The position numbers and the translations under genes are program-made. A DNA stretch of 64,000 nt from Linderina pennispora (Eukaryota; Kickxellomycota; Kickxellomycetes; Kickxellales; Kickxellaceae), in contig NW_024468272.1 of the NCBI RefSeq assembly GCF_002104995.1, forward strand, positions 1 to 64,000, in the 5' to 3' direction. Positions within the stretch are counted from its first letter, which is position 1, and every line of letters starts with the position of its first letter. The notes beneath the pieces are model-generated. The model was not told the origin of the DNA, searched no databases, and saw nothing but the letters and a program-made list of their open reading frames with translations. Positions 42,732 to 54,933 of the stretch are shown one piece after another.

Positions 42732-44426
42732 ATGGAGCTACAACTTTCTGCTGCGCAACGAGTCCCGTCAGACGCACTTGGTCTTATATTCGATTTCATC
42801 GAGTATGGCAGACGGTTGAAGGATGGGTGGGAAAAGCTGGGTCAGAAAAGGGTGGTCGGCGGTACCGCGTCGCTTCTTTCGATTGCACAAGTTTGCCACG
42901 CATGGAGAGTTGTCGCTTTGCCATATTTCTACCAGAACACCGAGACCCTTCTTAACCCCATCTTCCATGCAGCCGATTCAGAACCAAAACTCATCTATCC
43001 AAATCTCTCTATGGCAGCTGCTGCCGGACAAAGCCTATCAGTTCGTTCCGCACACCTCCGCCTGTCGCTTGATCACATTGCCAACGGTGCCTCCATCCGC
43101 CTGTTGAATGCCGGTGTCCCTCCCACAGTGACATTCCCAAATGCGTCTGAGCTCAAACTTTCTTTTTACAGCAGCAACGACTTTGACCGTGCTGACTACT
43201 CTGTACAAGCCGCGGCTTTTACTGAGCGCATCTGCCAGCTGTTTCCCAAGGCACATGATGTCTCGTTCATTGTCTGCTCATGGCTGTGGAATGGCTCAGA
43301 GGATGTATGGAGAAGCCTCATGCATAGCATTGTCCCTACACCGAGAACACTCATCTGCTGCAAACTTTTAAATGAGTCCACTACCCTTCGAGATGGCATC
43401 AGCAACGGGGTTCGGCGCTTATATCTCGGCACAAACGGAGGTACAGGCTACTACCCAATTGTTCATTCGAATAGGGGCACTGTCGAGGAGCTTGTAATTC
43501 GGGTTGCTGTGGACCATTCGCACACTGCTCATAGGTGGAACATGCCTGTCAACCAGGATCCACTATTCAGCTACAAATACCCAAAACTTGCCAGACTGTC
43601 CATAGAGACACGCGGTGACGCCAGAAAACTCTTTACGAGATCAGCCACCAACCGGTTCCCATCTCTAACTAGTCTCTCCCTTCTCACATTCTGTGAGGTT
43701 GACATCGGATCTTTAGTCGGGGATCGAGGTGAAACACTGACATCACTTACGATGTATCTCACTGAGTCTCTGGTTCAATCGCTTCGGGATCGCCTGTTCC
43801 CTAGCCTTGCGTATGTTCGGATTTTAGGGAGCATATTGCATGTATTTATTGTCAACGACAACGAAGCTCTAGCAAGAGCTGCAATGGAAGTGGTACAACT
43901 GCCATTTTTGATAGCGCCTAATGCCGAAATGATCGAGAACTATGTCGTTTCTGGCCTGCCCAATCTTTCACACTCATCTGTGTTCCCGGATAATCACCCA
44001 CACCCACGGCTTCAATATCTGGTTCTTTGCCGGCTTTCTCTCTCCCTCAGCCAGTTCCACCAAATTTTGGTCTGCCTACCAGGGCTCACAAGAGTCAGAC
44101 TCCGCAGTGTCGTATCTGACAACGGCGCCAGCTATGAGTATTCTGACGACGAGATCCGTACTCTGTTAACTGGCCTCCCAGTCTTTAGCACTCGCTTGAG
44201 ACGGCTTGACTTTGAAGAGGTAGTGCGCTGCAGTGCAGGGATGGTCATCGCCATTACAAAGCTGCCTTCTCTCCGGATGGTCACAGTTTTGGGTATTCCC
44301 GCCGAGGTGGGCTATCTTATGGACGAAATCGACAAGCCGGTATACCACGAGTATCGCAACAGCCTGAACAGACTGCTGTTCCATGGGGTGGGCGATTCGT
44401 GGAGTCAGCCGCATCCCGATTGGTGA
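42732..44426 (+). CDS. F-box-like / leucine-rich hypothetical protein
   Basis: Intact 564-residue protein starting at ATG 42732 (MELQLSAAQRVPSDALGLIF). The first 60 residues look like a divergent F-box (RVPSDALGLIFDFI ... LLSIAQVCHAWRVVALPYFYQ), which would bind Skp1 in an SCF ubiquitin ligase. The rest is a series of leucine-rich segments of 25-35 residues (FPSLTSLSLLTFCEVDIGSL, LFPSLAYVRILGSILHVFIV, PRLQYLVLCRLSLSLSQFHQ, LTRVRLRSVVSD). Such F-box/LRR-like families are often expanded in early-diverging fungi. No specific substrate can be named. AATAAA lies about 25 bases after the stop. Confidence 0.7.
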   Translation: MELQLSAAQRVPSDALGLIFDFIEYGRRLKDGWEKLGQKRVVGGTASLLSIAQVCHAWRVVALPYFYQNTETLLNPIFHAADSEPKLIYPNLSMAAAAGQSLSVRSAHLRLSLDHIANGASIRLLNAGVPPTVTFPNASELKLSFYSSNDFDRADYSVQAAAFTERICQLFPKAHDVSFIVCSWLWNGSEDVWRSLMHSIVPTPRTLICCKLLNESTTLRDGISNGVRRLYLGTNGGTGYYPIVHSNRGTVEELVIRVAVDHSHTAHRWNMPVNQDPLFSYKYPKLARLSIETRGDARKLFTRSATNRFPSLTSLSLLTFCEVDIGSLVGDRGETLTSLTMYLTESLVQSLRDRLFPSLAYVRILGSILHVFIVNDNEALARAAMEVVQLPFLIAPNAEMIENYVVSGLPNLSHSSVFPDNHPHPRLQYLVLCRLSLSLSQFHQILVCLPGLTRVRLRSVVSDNGASYEYSDDEIRTLLTGLPVFSTRLRRLDFEEVVRCSAGMVIAITKLPSLRMVTVLGIPAEVGYLMDEIDKPVYHEYRNSLNRLLFHGVGDSWSQPHPDW

Positions 44427-44902
44427 TTTATTTACCTCCACTCTGCTGCAACAATAAAACTAGGTGTGTTGCGTGCCCACCGCGGCAGTCCCTGACGTCG
44501 ACATGTTGGTTGAATCAGGTGAGAGCATGTCGAGCGCCAACGAGAGCCCCGCTACAGCCTGCACAATGGAGATAACATCAAGCCTCTGATAAGCTGCACA
44601 AACGACCGCATTGGACATAGCCCACGCAGCTCGTATTTTCTCTTTTCTCTCGTTTCTTCAGTATTAAATATCACCTTCATATCCTCCACACATTCAGCGA
44701 ACGCAGCAGGTATTTACAATGTATGTGATTCGTTTGGACAATCATCAGTGATCTGCTGATCCGATCACCCAGCATTGCGCATTCAGAGCACAAGAGGACA
44801 AATTTTCCTGGCTCGTTTCCAGCCATCCACTTTTCACTCTTCAACAGCCCAGCATACGGAAAATAACAACTTTTTACCTACAACCTTTGCCGTGTAGAGA
44901 AA
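44427..44902. other. Intergenic before RBM39
   Basis: About 475 bases. The left edge holds a poly(A) signal (AATAAA near 44453) of the F-box-like gene; the right part is a C/A- and pyrimidine-rich leader before the RBM39 ATG. No gene. Confidence 0.45.
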
Positions 44903-46494
44903 ATGTCGCAAGAAATCAACGTGGAGGAACTTCTCGATGCGCCATTCAAGCGGGAAACAGAGGTATTAACGAGCCGCGAATGAAGACACAGCAGATGCTG
45001 TTGATGCAAAGGTAAATGCAAAGCTGAATGCCTCCTCCCCGACTGCAGTGAGTGGCATCTGCCGCTGCAACAGATCGTGTAGACGAAGACAAGACCGAGG
45101 ACCGGCACGTGGATCCCCGGCGTATTCGCGGTCGCGGCTCCAGCCGTGGCCATCGGCGTAGCAGCCGTCGCCGTAGCCGCACGCGTAGTCGGTCGCGCAG
45201 CCGGTCGCGCAGCCGGTCGGGCAGTCGACGCTACCGAAGCAGATACTACGGCGACGATGACGACGACATGTACCGGCGGCGTCGCCACTACCACCGCAGC
45301 GAGCGGCGGTACGGCAGCAGATTACCGGCGACGACGACGATGACCGGTATTACCGTCGGTCGAGCCGGTATAGCGATGATCGGAGCGAATATAGGCGGCC
45401 ATCGAGCCGGCGGCAGTCCACGGTCGCCATCGCGGTCGAATGGGCGCCGGCGCAGTCCAATGCAACGCGATCTCCGTCGCCGGCGGTGGACGATGCTGAT
45501 CGGGACCTGCGCACAGTGTTTGCGATGCAGCTGTCGGCAAACTTGACGCGGCGCGACCTGATGGAATTCTTCGCCAAGGCGGGGCGTGTGCGTGATGCGC
45601 ATATAGTGTCCGACAAGGGGTCACGGCGGTCACGCGGTGTCGCCTACGTCGAGTTTTATTCGATCGAATCGGCGATGAAGGCTGTTGAACTCAGCAACGA
45701 GCGGCTGCTGGGCGTGCCGATTATTGTGCAGCCGTCGGAGGCCGAGAAGAACCGTCAGGCGTCGCTGAAGCAGTACAGTGCGGCGGGCGTGCCGATGAAC
45801 CGGACCACGCCGATCAACAGCATGATCCATGTCGACGGACTGGTGGTCAACATGGAGTCGAGTGATCTGCGCATGATCTTTGAGCAGTTCGGGCCTGTAG
45901 TCCACTGCCGCGTCATGCAGGCACGCGATGCCAAGGGCGATGTCATCGAAAATGAATGGGCTGCGGCAGTCAAGTATGCGTCGGCGACAGTTGCGCAGCT
46001 GGCGGCCGAAAAAATGAACGGCTTTGATCTGGTTGGGATCGAGCCTGCGCGTGCGCATGGCGACCAAGACTGAGCTGGAGCGCGAGGAGACGCTGGCGCG
46101 TAGCGAGGTCAGCAAGCTTGTTGCTGGAAGCGGAATTTCCCCAGCTACTGTGCCCGCGGCTCGCTCTACTGCGCCTGGCACCCCTGCAGAGACGGAAAGT
46201 GCTATCAGGTCTGTAGCAGTGCTGCTGACAAATATGTTTGATCCGGCTGAGGAGACCGAGCCAACGTGGGTCGAAGACCTGAGCGACGACGTGCGTGACG
46301 AGTGCGTAAAGTACGGCCGGGTCGAGCGAGTGTTTGTGGATCGCGAGTCGTGCGGCAATATCTATCTCAAGTTTGCCGACGAGGAAGCGGCGGAGCTGGC
46401 GCGCAAGGCCATGAACCACCGGTGGTTTGGCGGGCGACAGGTGGTTGCGCAGTTCATTCCGGTAGAGCGCTTCGAGGACGCTGTGTCACTGTAA
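44903..46494 (+). CDS. RBM39: RBM39-like splicing factor (RS domain plus three RRMs), frame-broken
   Basis: Arg/Ser-rich splicing co-factor related to U2AF65. It starts MSQEINVEELLDAPFKRE at 44903; a frame break follows after about 25 residues. An RS domain (about 45115-45300, RSRTRSRSRSRSRSRSGSRR) is next. RRM1 (RTVFAMQLSANLTRRDLMEFF, SRGVAYVEFYS) and RRM2 (SMIHVDGLVVNMESSDLRMIFEQFG) lie in one frame (45486-46073). The C-terminal UHM-type RRM3 lies in another frame (46024-46494), with VLLTNMFDPAEETEPTWVEDL, CGNIYLKFADEEAAELA and the RWFGGRQVVAQF loop. Breaks at about 44985, in the 45310-45480 interval and at about 46050. Motif content and order are those of RBM39/CAPER, so identity is firm. 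The breaks look like consensus errors. Confidence 0.88.
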
Positions 46495-46672
46495 GAAAAG
46501 CGCCCTCTGCCCCGCGTCTATTTACCCCCTCATTGGCCACAGACCCAGCCTTTATCGCAGTACTGGTGCAGGCACTGCGGGCATTTTTCAAAGGGTGCTA
46601 TTTCTGTTCTCCTTTCGATTTTTTATTTCGCAGTCTCGCATTCCTTTCTTCATACACTACATTCATATTGCA

Positions 46673-48416
46673 ATGAGTACCACACAGAGCTTGAATAGCA
46701 GTGGCAGCAGAGTGTGCGGCACAGAAAGCGTCGAGCCGGCCACTGTCGCGACCCCACAGATTTTTAAGGACGCAGACACGGAGACACAGCCGTTGTTGGG
46801 TGGCACGCGAAACAAAAGTGGTGGCTATAGCACAGCACTCTCGCGCGAGTTCACCGTTGGCCCAAACCAGCAGCGACTCCGAGGAGAGCGAGAGCGAGCG
46901 CGAGTACGAGGCCGTAGACATTGGCTTGTACGAGGATACGTTTTCGTTCCGCAAGCTGTGAGGTTCGCGGGACCTGGGTTCGCAATGTAAAGCGCTGGGA
47001 GGACATCGCGTGCGTCAATCAATTTATTGCGCAATTCATCTGCTACATGCACACGCTGATGACAGCCTGTATCCGTCTGTTTAGGTCAATAGCGTATGTG
47101 GACCCAGGAAATGTGTGCAGCGACCTGCACTGCGGCGCAGTAGCTGGGTACAAGCTGATCTGGCTCCTGTTCCTTACCCATGCCCTGGGCCTGTACATTC
47201 AGACGCTTTCAGCGCGCATTGGCACAGTGACGGGCAAGAACCTTGCACAGCACTGCCGCATGCGGTTCGGTAAGCGCATCAGGATCCCCCTGTGGCTTGT
47301 GTGCGAGCTGGCAATCATCGGCTCGGATATCCAGGAAGCCATTGGCACGCTATCGCCCTGTACTTGCTGTTTGGGATCCAGGTGTGGGCAGGGATCCTGC
47401 TGGCTGCTGTGCTGAGCTATGTGATTCTGGGGATCCAGAAATTCGGCGTGCGCAAGGTCGAGGCTCTGTTTGTGGCATGATTGCGGTTATGTGCGGGTGC
47501 TTTGGATTCGAGGTGTTCTTGGCCAAGCCCGACATTCGCCAGGATCGCCATAGGGCTTTCTGGTCCCAGAGAATCGCGCAATGCAATGTGCAGGCCGTCG
47601 GCATTGGTGGGCGCGGTGAATCTGCCGCATAATTCTGTTCCTGCCTTCGGCGCTGGTTCGGCACTCGGCGGATCAAGCGACGCGCGGCTGTCGCAGCAAG
47701 AGCATCCGGAAGTCCTGCGAACTTTACAACACCATCGAAGTCGGCATTGCCCTCTTTTTCTCATTCATAATTAACGCGACCATCCTGGTCGTGTTTTGCC
47801 AACATCTACAACACAGGCATGGCGTGCCCTGGACGTACGAGCCATCTGCCGGGTCTTCATTGACGCGCCGATCTTGCTGGGCCGCGCCTTTGGGCAAATC
47901 GGCCGCTGCTGTGGGCATCGGCCTGTCTGTCGTCGGGCCAGGCCTCACGGCCACAGGCACGTGGCCGTGGCGTACCTGATGGAGGGCATGATGGATCTAA
48001 GGATAACCCGTGCTGGCTACGCATGCTTGGTTGACGCGCTCCGTGTCGCTTGTGCCCCCAACCATGCCTCAGTTGGCCACCCTGGCGGAGCTCGTATCTG
48101 GACCAGTTCGACGAGTGGTCTGAAGTCCTGCGAGCCTTGCGCTTGCCGTTGCGCGAATTCCGACGCTAAAGCTGGCGAGAGCAAAGCGTCATGGGAGGCG
48201 AGTTTGCGACGCTCACGGTGGTGGCAGGCGCTTTGGATGGGTGGCCAGCGCCAGCATTATTTGCTTTGAATAATCTATTTGCTGCTGCGATAGTGAGCAG
48301 GTTGCGCGACGCGCGGAGTGACCGCGCGGCCGTTGCTGCAGTCGTACGGCATGGTTTGCTCTGTATATGTCATTCGTGTCGCAGTGCTGACGTTTTGCGA
48401 AGGCTGAATTAAACTC
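46673..48416 (+). CDS. Nramp (SMF-type) divalent metal transporter, one intron, heavily frame-broken
   Basis: Proton-coupled Mn/Fe importer. It starts MSTTQSLNSSG at 46673 with an acidic Ser-rich cytosolic N-terminus. Then RKL(W)RFAGPGFAM is split by a missing G near 46958. An intron at 46987-47084 (GTAAAG...TTTAG) joins to MSIAYVDPGNVCSDL; DPGN is the metal-binding motif of helix 1. YKLIWLLFLTHALGLYIQTLSARIGTVTG and CELAIIGSDIQEAIGTA follow, with helix 6 and later pieces (INATILVVF, MEGMMDLRI) scattered over three frames to about 48416. The helix-6 MPHN-type site appears altered to LPHN in one frame. There are more than eight breaks. Conservation inside pieces argues for poor consensus rather than ancient decay, but a pseudogene cannot be excluded. 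Confidence 0.8.
46987..47084 (+). other. Intron of the Nramp gene
   Basis: 98 bases, GTAAAG donor and CTGTTTAG acceptor. Removing it joins AT to G-TCA, giving GFAMSIAYVDPGN, an exact Nramp family consensus across the junction. Confidence 0.85.
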
Positions 48417-48479
48417 TCTTCCACTGCGCGCGGGAAATGGGCAGCGGTTCCTGGGCCCACCTGGGCGTGTGCGCTCTTG

Positions 48480-50907
48480 TCCTGTCAAACACCCGGTCAT
48501 CGCCTGCCAATTGCTGTGTTGTCGAACCTGGTACTCGCAGTCAGCGAAAACTTGCAGCGTGCGAACGAGACCGTCTTCTCAGCCTTCTCGATCTCGATTA
48601 AACTGGGCGCTGTTCATGAACTCGGCCAGAGGCTTTTGCTTGAGGAACTTGAATTCAAACGCCGGGAGTGGTCGTGACTGATTATTCCCCGTGTGTGATC
48701 TCTCGCCCGCCACGAATCGGTGGGCGACTAATCATCGCAGGTGTGCTCATCCAATAGCTCCGCACAAATCGCCGATCTGCGGATCGCTTGCCAGCGACTG
48801 CAGCAAACATTCGACTTGCCACACCGAAGCCACAAAGCTCAGGCAGTGGCGAATGAGACCCGACGATACTGCTGAGCAGACGTCAGCGGAGTCGCTGCCG
48901 AGTCGTTGTCATCGATGTTTAATGCGAGCAAGGGTTGCAAGGGATGTTGGTGCCGACGTGCCCTAGTGTTGATGCCAAACGGTCAGTGAACTTGTCAATG
49001 CCAGACTGCTTCGCCTGTTCCCACTATGCCAAGCACTCGCGAGCGCTTCAACGGTCCCCTGGTTCTTTACCACGAGGCGGATTGACTTTTCAGATACTGC
49101 GAGTGCCAGCCACTCGGTGATGTCTGTGATCCTGACATGCTCGACACGCGTCGCGAGTGGCTAGTCAGAGTCTGCACATAGACTCGTCGTCATTGTTGAA
49201 TCATGCTCTCCACCGCGGCGCAAGCGCGTCATCAGGATATCCCCGGAGCGTGTTGGTTTCACCACGCAGGCGTCGGAGTAATGGTTTGTCGTGAGCTGGT
49301 GGCCGGCACGACAGGAACCCGCGGAACTGCTGCGTCAAAGTCGCATACAGCTTCCAAATGTCATCATGTTGATAGCACTCGCGCGTCTGGCAGCTCTTCG
49401 CTCTGCTCGCCATGAACCCGAGGCAACCTGTGTCCTCGCCTGGAGCAATGGGCGTCACGAGATCTCGCGCGGGTGTGCGACAATGTACGGCACTTCATTA
49501 GAACTCTTGCCGACAGTTAGCTTGAGAACAGCGACAGCACAGCAGCCAGGAAGCGGCTCTGTTTGGCAAAATCAGCATGCTTGAACAGCCGTCCTTGCTC
49601 AGCCTGGGGCTCAGCCACCAAAAGCCACCGCAGAATCGGCTCCACCCTGCAGTGTTCCTGCCTGCCGTGGCCTGAGGCTCTCCTGTCGCCTGCGACATAA
49701 CGTCAGCTGCCCGCACAAACCACGTCGTCTCCTTTCGATCTCCTCCTCGGTCAGGGGTGCGCAGAAGTTCGCTTCCTTGCTGAGGCACCCGCATCTGCAT
49801 GCGCTCAGCGCACATCAAGTCGAACGGATCTTCCTCGTCACGTCTGTGTCATTCTCTTTGGCCTCGAGCTCGCAAGGCTCAAACACCTCGTCCAGCCCTC
49901 CTTTCACGGTACCGGCTGCCTCGCTTGGCGTACTCTCCATTGGCAAACGCATACTCCTCGCCGTCGCCAAAAATATCCTTGCAACTCGGCCCACGTGTTC
50001 GTCCGTTCAATTGCCATCTAGCGTATCGCCAAAGTAGCTGGCCATGGCGCCAGTCGCTACCCCCAAGGGCGCGAGGCACGCCCATATCACCGTCGTCAGT
50101 CTAGTCTTGCCGCCTTCTTGCCGCGGTCATCGACTGCCAGGTCGTCCTCGATTACCGTCATCCATCTCGTAGCCGATCACGGGTCAGACCGTTGGCCGGT
50201 CCTCTGCGACGCCTGTCGTTTACGCCTGATTTGAACGGTTAGTCGTCGGCTGCCAACTCGTTAATCATTCGTCGTTCGAACCTAGACAAGACCGTCATTT
50301 TATTAGTCATCGCGACGTCCACCACCAGACCGCTTTCATATACGTCGTAGCCATCAGCCGCGTTTCGCATCGAGTATCCGCCGCGATCCCGTGTCGCTCG
50401 TGCCGTCGTCTGACCCGCCATTGCTCGACTACGGTCAATTGAGCTCAGGCATCGAGATCGTCCTCATCGTCAAGGGCCCTGTCCGCCGAGCGCCCGCGCT
50501 TCAAGCCGCCTTAAACTTTGACCCCGATGCGCCTGTCGAGTACTGAGGCCCTGTGTTGGTATTCTCAGCAACCAGCGCCAGGTCCCTCTTCGTCCAGCAG
50601 ATCGTCGCCGTCGTTGTTCGGTCGTTGACGGTTTCGGCGCTGGCGTGGCGGCGCTTCTTCTTCTTTTTCTTTCTCCGCCGCGCCTCCTTCATCATCAGAC
50701 CACGTCCTCGACATCGTCGTCATCTACAACGAACCTCGTCACGCAGTCTTCCAATATCTGTTCATCATCCTCTTCGTCCTCGTCATCATCGTCAACGCCA
50801 GGCGAATGATCAAACGTTCCGAGCCTTCTTCCTCGTCCGGTCGTCGTCATAACACCACGACGGAGGCGATGTGCGCTCAGCCCGACGTAGTCATCGATGT
50901 CAGACAT
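48480..50907 (-). pseudogene. SPT6: SPT6 transcription elongation factor, N-terminal part only, heavily broken
   Basis: Histone chaperone riding with RNA polymerase II. It starts MSDIDDYVG at 50907, then has acidic stretches (VDDDDEDEEDDEQILED), a KKKKKKRR cluster, and LALVAENTNTG with SGSKFK as in Spt6. A second part (about 49870-50040) has GDGEEYAFANGEYAKRG, then MCAERMQMRVPQQGSEL and ETTWFVRAADVMS (about 49700-49818). DDIWKLY (about 49350) and FKFLKQKPLAEFMNSAQF (about 48590-48660) follow, matching the order in Spt6 up to about its first 40 percent. The HhH, YqgF, S1 and SH2 domains are absent, because the sequence meets the end of the oppositely oriented Nramp gene. It is either a misjoin or a truncated copy. 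Confidence 0.7.
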
Positions 50908-51389
50908 CCTTACACACGACACAAGGTGACAGCTACCTGATTTTAGCTCAATCGTCCCAAATTGCCTGCTCAAATTGGCAGATGATTAGGGCCAGTGCCT
51001 GTTAACGTCACCCGTTGTCTTCCGTGCATCTATCGGTACGAGCGTTTTTAACAAAATAAAATAGGTACACGAGCTGCACCAGCTTTATATTCCTTCTCTA
51101 CCTCAAATGAGTTCAAGTAGGACGAAGGAAAATTACACGAGGGAGTTAGTTTGAGAGCGAAAAAGAGAGGAAATTAAAATGGTCGCTTGAATTTTTAGAG
51201 AACTGAGCAGACACGCAAAATTCGAAATCGCGTGTTGAAATCGGGGCCAGCGTGAAGCGCGTAACAATGAGTGTTTGATTTTATTTCTGGCGATCCTTTG
51301 ATCCATTTAGCCACTGTCCTACGGACTAGCACCAGAGATCCTTCATGGTCCATGTCTCGCAAAAGTGTAGCGCACTTGGTTCAAGCGTA
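50908..51389. other. Intergenic between SPT6 start and acyltransferase copy C
   Basis: About 480 A+T-rich bases that should contain the SPT6 promoter. No motif or ORF is convincing. Confidence 0.4.
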
Positions 51390-52848
51390 GCCATTTATTT
51401 AGAAACCACTCAGCCAACACTGCTCCAGAACCTGTTCTTCGAATACTGAGAATCATGGCGGGAAGTGTACAAAGACACATAAAATCCCTGCTTTGGTGGA
51501 CGACAGGCTGTATCTTCACCCCGACCTTCGCCAATACGGTACGGGGAAGTCGGGCGAAATCCGGAGATACCAATAGCCGAAATCGTCGTGTATATCTTTT
51601 TGAACCTGACATGGCTAGTGACGACTATTGACTCTGACTGCTGTATCGGCTGGAGACAGAGGGGAGGATGCGAACGATGTCGCGACTTACGCTCAAGTGT
51701 GCTATAGTACTCTGTTGCATAGTTCTTTTGACAGAGTTCACGGCGTGCGAATTTTGATCGCAACATCGGCTAAATGATTCGGATGTGGTCTCGTGAAGCA
51801 CCACTTTCTAATGGATGGCGAACGATGGCCAAATCAGAGCATTCCCTACGTAGTTTACCAGCGTGGCTCAATACAGGGGCGCACGTTGTAAGGAATCGAT
51901 ATTTTCTGGAGGATGGATGGCATTTTCAGACCTCTCAATAGGGAGCTGTACTTGGTTTTGCTCAACTCGTTAAAGGACCTCCTTGTTGCCTGTGCCAAAT
52001 GGTCTTCGATATCAGTGCAGCGAGCACATCGTTGGTTAGAGAGCGCGTGCCGTTCTGGAGCAGACCTGAGTACCTCCTTGCGTAGGTTATCAAGTACATC
52101 TCTGTCACCCGGTACAGCGTTCCCTTCATTTCTGTCTGCTACAATGCTTGTCATAAAACTGGCCTGGCTGCGCGGGCGTTTGAGGCACCGACTGGAAGAG
52201 TATTGTATTTCGTTGGATCCAGGCTTTTGACGAGTCGGGGCTGTCAAGCGGAATAGCCCTGATCGAAGTGGACCCCTCTGTGGGAGTAGGTGCCATCGAC
52301 AAGCACACGCGTTTCGTAGGCCCAACGTTGGATGAACCCTGTAGAAGCCCTCGCCGTCTGCCAACACCGTGGCAGCCACTAACCAAATAAAGCAACGCCT
52401 GAGTTGTCCACTGATTCGAACTGATATGAACGCTGAGCATTTTGGTATTTCCCCCGTCTTTGCGTCAGTAGGGGTATGCCGCCCTGTCAGACATGATTCC
52501 TGGGCCAGCTCTTTGGCGTTGTAGTGGAATGCCTTGATGCTGCCAAACGGAATATCTTGACGTCGACTCTAAATACCCCGGGCATATTCAGGTTGTTCTT
52601 GTCGACGCACAGCTTAACGCCCTCCCTCTCGCAGACTCTTATATTCTCCGGCGGTAAACTGGTAGCGCAGATAAAACGCCGATAAAATCCCTTTCTCCAG
52701 CTGGTGCTGTTCCATAAGTCGGTATCACCAGCACTGTTTCGTAGAAGCTGATGAGTCTGCGTGTTTGTAGCAGGTCACTGTTTAATCCATTCACATTTAC
52801 GTGGATATCCTGCGAGACCACCGAGCCAGTTAATTCATCCACGGTCAT
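51390..52848 (-). pseudogene. HXXXD-type acyltransferase, copy C, decayed
   Basis: Third copy of the tandem family. The N-terminus from 52848 (MTVDELTGSVVSQDIHVNVNG) aligns with copies A and B. The middle (about 51855-52100: ALSNQRCARCTD, KISIPYNVRP) corresponds to LSANDVLSALIA and KIGIACNVRP of copy A. The C-terminal piece (about 51400-51620: TSHVRFK, VKIQPVV, FLNKW) corresponds to TNHSRFK, VRILPVR and FWNG. The frame changes many times, stops occur, and the HXXXD histidine motif is not recognisable. Substitutions as well as indels are seen, so this is probable real decay. Confidence 0.7.
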
Positions 52849-53212
52849 TTTTAATGGACGGAAAGAGATGTAAATAGAGTATGCCGAAATCCTTGACAAT
52901 CTATGCTTTTTATTTGATGAGTAGACGAGCTCTTATATCCAAGGCCTGTCAGTGAGGGGAGGCTGGTTTGATTTGTTATATGCGGCTCGTGTCTGCAAGG
53001 AAGTAGTATAGTGGATTTCCGCAGACCTTGCCAATGTACTGCGGTTGCGCAGCCTGTGAGTCATTGCTTTTTTGACAGACACGAATGGCTTGCTCAGGTG
53101 CGTCATGGCACTCTGACGCATGAAGTATGTCCCTGTATAGTAGCGTAACTAGCGTTGCTGCTGAACTCCTGAAAGAGGTAGTAATGGTTATTGGTGAATA
53201 CACATGGAGACC

Positions 53213-54647
53213 CTAGTTCACCAGCTTCCGCAACGCCGTTTTCCAAAACTTCGTTCTTTGCAGGACACTGTCGAGACGGCAGGCGTGTCATTGTGAAAAC
53301 ATAAATGTCGTTGCTTGGAGGGCTAACAGCAGGATCCGCACGCCGACCCTGGCCAGGTAAGGGCGTGGTGCAACAAAGTTGCCTACACCAAAGTCCAAGT
53401 TGATCTCATAGACCCTAAAGCTTGAGTGGTTGGTCAGAATGGCAGTATGCTTGAACGGGTATCAGCGCCAGCGTGTTAGCCGACCTTTTCAGGATCTCCC
53501 TCAATACTCGCAAAGAAACTGCCTGGACATGATGTACTGACCGCGATTCCACGAATGCGCACCTTTAGCGCCATCTCAGCCAAGCGGACTGGCTGTAATC
53601 AGCCGAGGCAGAGCCGTCGAACGGTATGCCGTAAACGAAGAATGTACAAACCATTCCCTATTAGCTTGGCGAGGACTCACCAGGGACTGCGGATATTGTA
53701 GGGCAAAGGCGACGCATTGGAGAGGCGGCTCCATCACTCACCAGCAGGAGCAGACTCTTTTCAGATGCCTCACCAGCTAGTAGAGTCTTTCAACAGCCCA
53801 CGCCGCAGCGTTGGACATCACGCAGTGAGCACGTCGTTGGTTGATAGGCGCGTGCTCTCCTGAAATAACTCCAGGGTCTCTCTTCGAGATTGTCGAGATG
53901 GCTCTGTTTGATTCGTAGAGATTTGCTGATCGTATCCACCATCTTACGATCTCCTTGTGGCACATTTCATTGGCGAGGCTCGAAAAGAAAGACTGGAGGT
54001 TTCTTCGCTCGATTTCACTACTCATTGCTTTCGGCGTTTAGGAGTCCAAAAGATTGCTTGACCGCCGTCAAAGTTGAGTGGGTAGGTTCCGGTCCGGTGT
54101 ACCTCGACAAGCGCACGCATCTCGTCTGACCAGCGCCGTACAAACGTTCGTGTACATGCTCGTTCCCATCATGCTACGGATATGATGGCCACACACGTAT
54201 ACAAAACTACACCAGAGTTGTCCTTGCAACGCACGACATCGTGCGTTGAGCATCTTTGGTGACTTCCGGGTTTGGGCATCTCAGGAAGAGGGATGGCTGT
54301 CTACGTATGAGCCAGGCGGCCAGCTCTTGGGCTGTACTTTCGTGCCTTGAGATCGCCGAGGGAAACATCAGACTCTGAGACCGGTAAACTTGGCATATTG
54401 AGGTTGTCCCTGTCAATCACCAGCTCTGTCTGCCGTCCGATCTCGTTCGTGCCACTCCAGCATAGCTGGGAAACACCACAAGAGTCTTGTAGAATGCCTG
54501 CTCTAGCTTGGTGCTGTCCATAAAATTATCGGCACCAGCCTCGTTCTCGTAGAAAAATATCAGCTGGATATTGAAGGAAGATAGCACCGTGTCGCACACG
54601 TTTAGATAGGTCGTCTGCGAAACGACTGAGTCCTTGAAGGTGTCCAT
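53213..54647 (-). pseudogene. HXXXD-type acyltransferase, copy B, decayed
   Basis: The N-terminal 76 residues are open (MDTFKDSVVSQTTYLNVCD, then IQLIFFYENEAGADNFMDSTKLEQAFYKTLVVFPSYAG), nearly matching copy A. After SDGRQSW the frame is lost. Scattered remnants follow, and the C-terminal PSNDIYVFTMTRLPS with GVAEAGEL near 53215-53330 aligns to the end of copy A. No HAIAD-type motif survives in a readable frame. It lies head-to-tail between copies A and C. Confidence 0.72.
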
Positions 54648-54933
54648 TATTCCAAGAGAAAGAGCAAGTGTCTGTTGTGAGTGGAAGCGAAGATGAGTGC
54701 TGCAAATGTCTGGAGAAAAGCGAACAGAATATAAACCCAGTATCCTGCCATTAGGCTTACGCAGGGTGCATCATACTGGCGGGACTTGCCGCAGAGGCTC
54801 AGATAAGGGGAGCCCGCTTTATCCGCATGCCTTTTCCATTGTCTGCTCTAGCGCACTACTGCACCCAGGCGGAGCGCCATGCATGTCGATATTGCAAGCT
54901 ACTTTAACATGGCTAATCCGCCTATAGAAGGTT

